This document shows positions 1 to 6,008 of a stretch of DNA of 7,880 bases, piece by piece. This DNA comes from Alphaproteobacteria bacterium (GTDB lineage: Bacteria; Pseudomonadota; Alphaproteobacteria; Rhizobiales; Rhizobiaceae). Within the stretch, counting starts at the first letter, position 1. The number at the start of each line of letters is the position of its first letter. Below the pieces are notes generated by a model. That model had not been told where the DNA came from, searched no databases, and worked only from the letters and a program-made list of their open reading frames with translations. The DNA lies in contig JAFKFE010000201.1 in assembly GCA_017308345.1 (NCBI GenBank), positions 1-7,880 on the forward strand, read 5' to 3'. Both the position numbers and the translations under genes were made by a program.

Positions 1-1567
1 AGATCCTATGCCAGGTATAGGCCGCGCCGGTGCGCAACGCGACCGAGCCCCAATTCGTCCCGCCATAGACGCCGAAGTGATAGTTGTCGCTGTCGCCGGA
101 CGAATGCCTGTCGTCGACGTCGAAGCTGGTGCGGCTGTAGCCGCCGACCAGGCCGACACGCCAGTCGCCCAGCGTGCCGTCGGCGCCCGTCAGGAAGCCG
201 CCGGTCGAGCGATCGAAGGCGGCGGCGTTGCCGTCGCTGTCGGCGCCGCCCCAGGAACCGAAGCCCTGCCCCCAGACGGCGAAGCGGTCCGTGTCCGCGG
301 CGACGGGCTGAACGCCGTCCTCGCCATAGGCCATGACCGGCAGCGCCGCGGTCGTGCCGCTGTCGCCGAAGGCGGCGCGAAGCCGCGCCGTCACCGCGTC
401 CTGCAGGAAATGGCTGTCCTGCATGAGCATGCCCTTGGCGGAAGCATGAAGCTCGCCCGACAATTGATCGAAGGCGCCTTGCGCCGCGGCATCGCTCTGC
501 AACGCAAGCATCGCGCTGACCAGGGCGCTGCCGGCCGCGCTGTCCAGCCCGGCGCCAGTGGCGATCTGGTTCGGCGTCAGCCCGGCCGCAGCGAAGCTCT
601 TCGTCTGGTCGATGTCGATATAGACATGGGTCGCGTCGTAGTCCGCCGTCGCGCTGACGAAGTTGGATACCCGGGTGTCCGAATCGAGCGTGAAGGTGCC
701 GGTGACGCTGCTCGCCTCCAGCACCGTATAGCGCGTGCCGGCAACGAGACCGCCGGCGCCGATATTGGTCAGGGTCAGGCCCGCGCCGCTGGCGATGGTG
801 GCGGCGCCGGACGCGTCGATCAGGTCCGATAATCCGGCCGAATCGAGCTCCACCGCATAGGTCGAGCCCGACTGGAAGTTGGCGGCGCCGTTGACGGTCA
901 GCGTGCCGATCGCGTTGTTGCCGGGCGCGACGGTGCCGGTGGCGTCGAGCGATTTGACCGTACCGCCGCCGCCGAGCGTGGCGCCGCTGTCGACCTTGAC
1001 GGCGGAATCGCCCAGCGAGCCGCTGACCAGCAGCGTCCCCGCCGCGACTTCGGTGGTGCCGGACAGCGTGCTCGAGCCCGAGAGCTCGAACGTGCCGCTG
1101 CCCGTCTTGGTCAAGCCGCCCGTGCCGGTCAAAGTCCCGGAGAATATGGTCGACTTGCCGTTGCCGCCCGTCGTCAGCGTCGCGGAACCATTGTCGACCG
1201 TGCCGGCGCCGGCGAGCGAGCCGATCGCCTGGTTGAAATTGTTGGGCGAAAGCGTGGCGCCGCTTTCGACCGTATAGGCGCTGTTGGCGCTGAAAATGTT
1301 GGCCGCGCCCGCCTTCAGCGTGCCTTGGGCGATATCTGTGGCGGTGGCATAGGTGTTGTTGTTGGAAAAACCACTCACCGTCAGCGTTCCCGCCCCGGTC
1401 TTGGTGAACGTCCCCGTCGGCGTATCGTTGTCACCCATGCTGGCGGTGGTGCTGACGTCGAAGCCATTCGTGTCTATGGTGCCGCCGGCCGCGCCGAACA
1501 GGATCGAAACATTGGCAAGGGTGAGGTTGGCCCCGGCCTGCAATGTGCCGCTATCCAGCGTGATCGG
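1..1567 (-). pseudogene. Autotransporter, C-terminal part: passenger repeats and start of outer-membrane barrel (continues past left edge)
   Basis: Reading the minus strand from 1567 in the frame whose codons occupy positions 2-4 up to 1565-1567 gives about 522 codons with no stop. It begins PITLDSGTLQAGANLTLANV, exactly what should follow ALGSG in the upstream fragment. The segment holds two more passenger repeats (FTKTGAGTLTVSG and LTKTGSGTFELSG), then TLGGGGTV and TVAPGNNAIGTLTV, the usual run-in to the end of an autotransporter passenger. Next come a linker with LTPNQIATGAGLD and FDQLSGELHASAKGML (about 390-590), and the first strands of an autotransporter beta-barrel from DRFAVWGQGFGSWG (about 255-285) through GFLTGADG, WRVGLVGGYS and YHFGVYGGTNWG. 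Only about 90 barrel residues are present, and the gene leaves the window at position 1. The fragment has no start codon with a ribosome binding site at its upstream end, so it is the 3' part of the same gene as 1474-2775 rather than a separate gene. Apart from the one frame break there is no decay. Confidence 0.78.
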
Positions 1568-1956
1568 CCCGAACCCAGTGCGTGATTGGCCGTGACGCGG
1601 ATCGTCCCCTCCTCGATCCTGGCGCCGGAGCTGAAACTGTTGCCGTCATTGGTCAGCACCAGCGTGCCCGCGCCGGTCTTGACGATCGTGGATGGATCGC
1701 TGAACTCCGATATCTGACCGGCATAAGTGCCGGTTCCGGAATCGACGTTGATCGTCTGGGCGACATCGATCGTCAGATCGTTGTTGATCGTTATGCCGTT
1801 CTGGATGTCGATGGTGGTCCCGTTGAAGGCATAAAGCGCGCCGGTGCCGAGCGCGTCGTTGTTGCCGAGGCTGAGCGTCCCTCCATAAAGAGTCGTGCCG
1901 CCGGTGTAGCTGCTCGCGCCCGTCAGCGTCAGCGTGCCGGAGCCCACCTTGGTGAT
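992..1956 (-). repeat. Four passenger-associated transport repeats in the autotransporter
   Basis: Four copies of a protein repeat of about 35-42 residues can be seen at 1834-1956 (ITKVGSGTLTLTG), 1567-1686 (IVKTGAGTLVLTN), 1298-1408 (FTKTGAGTLTVSG) and 992-1114 (LTKTGSGTFELSG). Each starts with a K-[TV]-G-[AS]-G-T core and ends with a second GT[LI] strand, as in the autotransporter-associated beta-strand repeat family, where such units form rungs of the passenger beta-helix. The copies differ at DNA level, so they are old repeats rather than recent tandem duplications. The second copy ends at the frame break and the last two are in the downstream frame, which supports joining the two fragments. 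Confidence 0.7.
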
Positions 1957-2775
1957 CGACAATGTGCCGGTCTGCTGCTGAATCTGGGCGTTGAGCGTCG
2001 TGCTGGTGCCGAGACCGCCGATCTGGAAATTGCCGCTCGAGCCGTTGGGGTTGCCATAGTAGGAGAGAATGCCCGACCCCTCGACCGATCCCAGTTCCAG
2101 CGTGCCGGAACCGGACAGCGCGATGCCGCCGCCATTGAGCACGAAGCTGGCGTCGGCACCCGAGGCTGAACCGCCGGCCGAGTTGAACTGCACCGTGCCA
2201 TAGGCGTTGACGGTGTAGACGACGTTGCTGCCGGCATTGCCGCCCAGGATGATCTCGGAGGCCTGACCGGTTCCCGAAACACCGGTCACGACGAAATTCT
2301 GGATCACGCCGGAGCTGTTGCTCACGTCTCCCGAGATGTTGAGATAGGCCGTGTTGGAGACAGAGATGGTGTAGGCGCTGGCCGGATCGTTGAAGCTCAC
2401 CGAGCCCGCCTGATAGTAGCCGGCCGGATAGGGTGTGTTGAGATCGGCGGCGGTCGTAGCCGCGCCGGCTCCGAAAACGACCGGGGCGCTGCTCGAATTG
2501 GGCGCGGTCCCGCCGCTCCAGTTGCTGCCCACCGTGTAGTCGGAACTGGTCGCGCCAGTCCATTGCTGCGCCGAAGCGTAACCTGCCGTCAGCGCCACGC
2601 CGGTGAGCGCCGAACTGGCCAAGAGCCCCCATCGCCATGCACGCTTGGCGGCCCTATCGGCCGAATGGCGCCCGATACGCAGATTTTGCTTGTACACCCG
2701 AAGCCCCCAACCCGATACGATCGAGGGGCCCCACCACCCGATCAAACCCCAGCAACGGTAAGATAGATAGCTCAC
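1474..2775 (-). pseudogene. Autotransporter adhesin-like protein, N-terminal part (signal peptide and passenger), frameshifted
   Basis: This is the N-terminal part of a type V secreted surface protein. The reading frame gives 433 residues from a GTG at 2775. A long basic N-region (KRAWRW) is followed by a hydrophobic stretch and a likely signal peptidase site after ASA (about residue 69, before QQWTG). The mature part is rich in Gly, Ser, Thr and Asn with beta-helix character, and holds two passenger-associated transport repeats (KxGxGTLxLTG followed by GTLxLGNNxALGxG). An alternative GTG at 2697 (residue 27) lies behind a G-rich sequence that resembles a ribosome binding site better than anything before 2775, and would give a more ordinary signal peptide of about 43 residues. 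After about residue 403 (ALGSG, position 1567) the homology is lost: the last 30 residues are out of frame and end at a stop at 1474. The expected continuation is in another minus-strand frame. The family is clear from composition and repeats; the ligand or role of the passenger is unknown. Confidence 0.8.
1566..1575 (-). other. Single-base frame break in the autotransporter gene
   Basis: Upstream the minus strand reads ...ALGSG in one frame. Downstream, PITLDSGTLQAG reads in the frame shifted by one base. Adding one base inside the short G/C run here (plus strand cggcccgaaccc) restores GSG-PITLDSG without loss, so the sequence looks like a one-base deletion. The site has only runs of three identical bases, so it is not an obvious slippage tract. 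The cause could be a real mutation or a sequencing or assembly error; the sequence alone cannot decide. Confidence 0.8.
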
Positions 2776-2794
2776 CGTGCAACAGGGCGCATTC

Positions 2795-2870
2795 GCAAAA
2801 AATGACTTGCAATGACTTTTTCCGGTTGCAATTCAATATGTTAGAGGAATCTAAAATATTCGTTGGCTAT
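2795..2870. promoter_or_regulatory. AT-rich patch with direct repeats in the divergent intergenic region
   Basis: The region between the autotransporter start and the aminopeptidase start (2776-3020) contains a clearly AT-rich stretch in otherwise GC-rich DNA. It carries two exact copies of aatgactt at 2801-2808 and 2811-2818, one helical turn apart, and two copies of ttgcaat at 2807-2813 and 2826-2832. This is the likely promoter and operator zone for the autotransporter (minus strand) and possibly for the aminopeptidase. I could not fit a convincing -35/-10 pair with 16-18 bp spacing on either strand, so the exact promoter is not called. Confidence 0.35.
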
Positions 2871-2951
2871 TGCTCCCGCCAGCGCCTGGACCAACCGCCG
2901 CCAGGTTGAAAACCGGCCGGCCCCATTGCACCTTGCCGCGTCGCGGCGGCT

Positions 2952-2972
2952 GGAAATCGATTCCGATTTTCC
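2952..2972. repeat. Short palindromic intergenic element
   Basis: The left arm ggaaatcg (2952-2959) pairs with cgattttcc (2964-2972) with one bulged base, around a 4-base loop attc. It is followed by ggagcatcgg. The arrangement (a gaaa...ttcc...tttcc palindrome followed by gcat) resembles the small dispersed palindromic repeats common between genes in rhizobia. That match is from memory of the pattern, not from a search. It lies about 50 bases before the aminopeptidase start and would form a weak hairpin in its leader. Confidence 0.35.
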
Positions 2973-3005
2973 GGAGCATCGGCTACGGTCAAGCGTGCGG
3001 TGGCG

Positions 3006-3020
3006 TGAGAGGAGCCAGAA
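3006..3020 (+). promoter_or_regulatory. Ribosome binding site of the aminopeptidase P gene
   Basis: The sequence gagaggagccagaa directly before the ATG at 3021 holds AGGAG with 7 bases of spacing. This strongly supports the chosen start. Confidence 0.75.
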
Positions 3021-4865
3021 ATGTTCCAGACCTTTGATTCCGCTGGTGATCCGGCCGTCGGCAAGCCTCGCGTGGCGCTGCTGCGGCACTGGCTGGCCGA
3101 GAACGGCCTGGATGGCTTCCTTGTCCCCCGCGCGGACGAGCACCAGGGCGAATATGTCGCCGACCGCTCGGCGCGGCTGAAATGGCTGACCGGTTTTTCC
3201 GGCTCGGCCGGCGTCGCCATCGTCCTGCGCGACCGCGCCTTCATCTTCGTCGACGGCCGCTACACGCTGCAGGTGCGAAACGAGGTCGACCTGTCGATCT
3301 TCACCGTCGAAAGCCTCATCGACAATCCGCCGGCCAGTTGGATCAAGGACAATCTCGGCAAGGGCGCGAGGCTCGGCTTCGACCCCTGGCTGCACACGAT
3401 CGGCGAGATCAAGGCGCTCAAGGCGTCAGCCGAGCAGTCTGGCGCAACCCTGGTGCCGCTCGACAAAAACCCGATCGACATCATCTGGGAAGACCAGCCC
3501 GAGCCGCCGCGGGCGCCGGTGGAGTTGCAAGAGCTCAATTTTGCCGGCGAGCTTGCCAAGGACAAGCTGGCCCGGCTGGCGGGCGCCATCCAGAAGGACG
3601 GCGCCACCCATGCGGTGCTGACCGACCCCTCTTCCATCGCCTGGGCCTTCAACATCCGTGGCGGCGATGTTCCGCATACGCCGCTCGCGCTCGGCTTCGC
3701 CATCCTCGCCGCCGACGGCAAGCATCAGCTCTTCATGGACCAGCGCAAATTCCCGCGCCAGGTCGCTGCCTATCTCACCCAGCTTGCCGACCTGCATGAT
3801 CCGGACGAGTTCGAGGCCGCCATCGTCGAGCTGGCCAAGTACGGCGCCAGGATCGCGCTCGACCCGGTGCTGGCGGCGGACAAGCTCCGGATGCTGGCCG
3901 AGGACAATGGCGGCGCCGTCGCGCTGGCAGCCGATCCGGCGCGCATCCCGCGCGCCACCAAGAACCAGGCCGAGATCGCCGGCAGCCGCGCCGCGCATCG
4001 CCGCGACGGCGCCGCGATCGCCAAGCTGCTCTGCTGGCTCGACCGCCAGAAGCCGGGCTCGCTGGACGAAATAGCCGTCGTCACCAAGCTCGAGGAGATG
4101 CGCCGGCGGACCGGCGAGGAAACGCAGATGCCGTTGCGCGACGTCTCCTTCGACACGATTTCCGGCGCCGGTCCGAACGGCGCCATCATGCATTACCGCG
4201 TCTCGCGCGCCACCAGCCGCAAGCTGCAGGGCGGCGAGCTGTTCCTGCTCGATTCCGGCGGCCAGTACCAGGACGGCACCACCGACATCACCCGCACCGT
4301 CCCGATCGGCCATCCGACCGAGGAAATGCGCGAACGCTTCACTTTGGTGCTGAAGGGCATGATCGGCATCTCGACGCTGCGCTTCCCCGCCGGCACGCGC
4401 GGCTCGGAAATCGACGCCGTCGCCCGCATGGCGCTGTGGAAGCATGGCTGCGACTTCGCCCACGGCACCGGCCACGGCGTCGGCTCCTACCTTGCCGTGC
4501 ATGAAGGGCCGCAGCGCATCGCCCGCACCGGCACCGAAAAGCTGCTCGCCGGCATGATGCTGTCCAACGAGCCGGGCTACTACAAGGAAGGCGCCTATGG
4601 CATCCGCATCGAGAACCTGATCCTGGTCACGCCGGCCGAGCCGATCGAAGGCGGCGACATCGCCATGCACGGCTTCGAGACGCTGACCCTGGCGCCGATC
4701 GACAAGCGGCTGATCCGCACCGATCTTCTGACGCGCGATGAGTTGCACTGGCTCGACCAGTATCATGCGTGGGTGCTGGCCGAGATTGGCCCGATGGTGG
4801 ACGGTGAGACGCTGGCCTGGCTGGAAAAAGCCACCGCGCCGCTGCCCCACGACGCGAAGATCTGA
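3021..4865 (+). CDS. pepP: Xaa-Pro aminopeptidase (aminopeptidase P, peptidase family M24B), long form
   Basis: A 614-residue cytosolic metallopeptidase that removes an N-terminal residue when proline is in second position. No signal peptide is seen. Layout: a creatinase-like N-terminal domain (about 15-150, with GFLVPRADEHQGEYV and WLTGFSGSAG), a second creatinase-like domain (about 160-325), the pita-bread catalytic domain (about 330-545) and the C-terminal extension of the M24 family (about 550-611, with LIRTDLLTRDELHWLDQYH). The five metal ligands are present: Asp411 and Asp422 (DSGGQYQDGTTD), His485 (HGTGHGVG), Glu517 (NEPGYY) and Glu531 (GIRIEN). So are the substrate histidines His391, His481 and His494 (VHEGP). 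Spacing between these residues matches human XPNPEP1, and the length fits this eukaryote-like three-domain form rather than the shorter E. coli PepP of about 440 residues; the symbol is used in the broad sense. The gene is divergent from the autotransporter and convergent with azlD, so it is probably monocistronic. It looks fully functional. Confidence 0.95.
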   Translation: MFQTFDSAGDPAVGKPRVALLRHWLAENGLDGFLVPRADEHQGEYVADRSARLKWLTGFSGSAGVAIVLRDRAFIFVDGRYTLQVRNEVDLSIFTVESLIDNPPASWIKDNLGKGARLGFDPWLHTIGEIKALKASAEQSGATLVPLDKNPIDIIWEDQPEPPRAPVELQELNFAGELAKDKLARLAGAIQKDGATHAVLTDPSSIAWAFNIRGGDVPHTPLALGFAILAADGKHQLFMDQRKFPRQVAAYLTQLADLHDPDEFEAAIVELAKYGARIALDPVLAADKLRMLAEDNGGAVALAADPARIPRATKNQAEIAGSRAAHRRDGAAIAKLLCWLDRQKPGSLDEIAVVTKLEEMRRRTGEETQMPLRDVSFDTISGAGPNGAIMHYRVSRATSRKLQGGELFLLDSGGQYQDGTTDITRTVPIGHPTEEMRERFTLVLKGMIGISTLRFPAGTRGSEIDAVARMALWKHGCDFAHGTGHGVGSYLAVHEGPQRIARTGTEKLLAGMMLSNEPGYYKEGAYGIRIENLILVTPAEPIEGGDIAMHGFETLTLAPIDKRLIRTDLLTRDELHWLDQYHAWVLAEIGPMVDGETLAWLEKATAPLPHDAKI

Positions 4866-4866
4866 T

Positions 4867-5163
4867 CTATCCGACGAATTGCCGCGCCAGGATCAGCACG
4901 GCGGCGCCGGCCAGAAACATCGGCATCAGCCCGCCGCGCAAGGACACCGCCGCGGTGACGATCAGCGCCGCCCATTCGGCGGGCCCTGCGCCAAGCACCG
5001 CGGGCGCGACAAGCGTCGTCAGCACCGCGGCCGGCACGGCGTTCAGCCCCGCCTCGACACGCGGATGGATATTCTCGAAGCGCGAGATGACGAGGTGACC
5101 GCCGACACGGGTCAGATAGGTGGCGATCGCGCCGGCGAGGATGATCCAGAAGGTCGTGCTCAC
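4867..5163 (-). CDS. azlD: AzlD family branched-chain amino acid exporter, small subunit
   Basis: A 98-residue integral membrane protein, the usual size for AzlD. It has three or four hydrophobic segments (about 4-20, 40-58, 62-75, 79-96) and the family features TYLTRVGG near residue 15, NAVPAAVLTTLVAP at 41-54 and SLRGG at 74-78. AzlD works with the larger AzlC. The pair exports branched-chain amino acids or analogues (azaleucine resistance in Bacillus; the related YgaZ/YgaH in E. coli exports valine). The start is a GTG at 5163 that overlaps the azlC stop in the sequence GTGA, preceded by a GGGGGAG ribosome binding site inside the end of azlC, which implies translational coupling. The TAG stop lies one base from the TGA of the convergent aminopeptidase gene. 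Family assignment is firm; the exact substrate is inferred. Confidence 0.9.
   Translation of the reverse strand: MSTTFWIILAGAIATYLTRVGGHLVISRFENIHPRVEAGLNAVPAAVLTTLVAPAVLGAGPAEWAALIVTAAVSLRGGLMPMFLAGAAVLILARQFVG
5160..5163 (-). other. GTGA overlap joining azlC stop and azlD start
   Basis: On the minus strand the azlD GTG start (5163-5161) and the azlC TGA stop (5162-5160) share bases in GTGA. This arrangement normally allows translational coupling and fits production of the two subunits together. Confidence 0.85.
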
Positions 5164-5888
5164 GGCCGCTCCCCCACGCCGCTATGATGCGGCGGCAGGA
5201 TCACGGCCAACAGCACGCCGGCGACCGCGCCGATCGAGACATGCCAGGGCGAGCCGACCGTCTTGTAGGCGACGATCGATGCGGCCGCGCTTGCGGCGAC
5301 GACGGGCAGCCAGAGCGGCCGCTTGCGGAAACCGAGGACGAGACCGAGGAAATAGATCGGCAGCAGGAAATCGATGCCCAGCGCATGGGTGTCGGGAATG
5401 AGCTTGCCGAACACCGCGCCCAACCCGCTCTCGATCACCCAGAACACGTAGACCGGCAGGCCGAGCCCGAGATACCAGACGAACCCGACCGACTTGCCCG
5501 ACACGGCCCTCGCCTCCGCCACGGCGAATTGCGGGTCCGTCAGGATGAAGTAGCCCAGCGCCTGCTGCAGCACCGGCCAATGCGCGATGCGCCGGCCGAT
5601 GCCGGCGGAGTAGAGCACATGGCGGAAGTTCACCGCGAAGATGGAAAGCACGATCAGCCACGGCGCGACATGTTGGCCGAACAATTCGATGCCGACCATC
5701 TGGCTGGCGCCGCCGAAAATCAGGGCGCTCATCAGAAAGGCTTCCAGCACCGAGAAGCCGTTGTCGACGGCGATCGCGCCGAACAGGATCGCGAACGGCG
5801 CCGATGCCACGACCACCGGCATGGACAGGCGAACGCCGTCCCAGAAATCGCTCCTCGCGCCGCTTTCGGAGATTGCTTCCGCCGTCAT
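5160..5888 (-). CDS. azlC: AzlC family branched-chain amino acid exporter, large subunit
   Basis: A 242-residue inner-membrane protein with about seven hydrophobic segments. Family features in order: DGVRLSMPVVVASAPFAILFGAIA (about 17-40), SALIFGGASQMVGIELFG (54-71), FAVNFRHVLYSAGIG (84-98) and GYFILTDPQFAVA (112-124), where AzlC proteins usually carry LTDE. It then has further membrane segments and a short charged tail. With AzlD it forms a two-component efflux system for branched-chain or similar amino acids. The start at 5888 is chosen because AGGGAG lies 6-7 bases upstream and homology begins soon after. An in-frame GTG at 5939 would add 17 residues (TSRARLPTSGAPREQW) that look unlike the family and have no clear ribosome binding site. 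azlD follows with a 4-base overlap. Upstream lies the glutamine-synthetase-like gene on the same strand, 120 bp away with a hairpin between. Confidence 0.92.
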   Translation of the reverse strand: MTAEAISESGARSDFWDGVRLSMPVVVASAPFAILFGAIAVDNGFSVLEAFLMSALIFGGASQMVGIELFGQHVAPWLIVLSIFAVNFRHVLYSAGIGRRIAHWPVLQQALGYFILTDPQFAVAEARAVSGKSVGFVWYLGLGLPVYVFWVIESGLGAVFGKLIPDTHALGIDFLLPIYFLGLVLGFRKRPLWLPVVAASAAASIVAYKTVGSPWHVSIGAVAGVLLAVILPPHHSGVGERP

Positions 5889-5952
5889 CCACTGCTCCCT
5901 TGGAGCGCCTGATGTAGGGAGCCTCGCCCTGCTTGTCACACCAATTCGCTTG

Positions 5953-5983
5953 ACCCAGCGATCAGCGGAACTGATCGCCGGGT
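5953..5983 (-). terminator. Strong hairpin after the glutamine-synthetase-like gene
   Basis: Arms of 13 bases at 5953-5965 and 5971-5983 (acccagcgatcag and ctgatcgccgggt) pair at 12 of 13 positions around a 5-base loop. Outside them cttg and caag continue the stem past a 2-base bulge. The hairpin starts 25 bases after the stop at 6009 and precedes azlC by about 65 bases. No run of T follows on either strand, so it may be a rho-assisted or attenuating terminator, or an mRNA 3'-end stabiliser, rather than a textbook intrinsic terminator. Confidence 0.55.
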
Positions 5984-6008
5984 TGCAAGGCGCCGAGGCT
6001 TTGGCAAC

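Noticed and set aside
8..832. Open frame (274 codons) on the plus strand at the left edge
   Set aside because: It is antisense to the autotransporter linker and barrel, which are clearly recognisable on the minus strand; its Arg/Ala/Gly-rich translation shows no domain.
1566..1575. Phase variation or programmed frameshifting as the cause of the autotransporter frame break
   Set aside because: The longest identical-base run at the site is three and there is no short tandem repeat, slippery heptamer or obvious downstream structure; a point deletion or sequence error is simpler.
2801..2818. Pho box or ChvI-type box at the direct repeats
   Set aside because: The period is 10 rather than the 11 usual for these boxes, and the repeat unit does not match CTGTCAT or the GTnAC pattern well.
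4818..4833. Hairpin tggct...agcca near the end of the aminopeptidase gene as a terminator
   Set aside because: It lies inside conserved coding sequence, has only a 5-bp stem, and is not followed by a T-run on either strand.
3426..4850. Long open frame (474 codons) on the minus strand opposite the aminopeptidase gene
   Set aside because: It is a mirror of GC-rich coding sequence: Arg-, Ala- and Gly-rich, no recognisable motifs, and the opposite strand encodes a complete enzyme with all catalytic residues.
5889..5939. GTG at 5939 as the azlC start
   Set aside because: The ATG at 5888 has a good AGGGAG site at correct spacing, and the extra 17 residues do not resemble the family.
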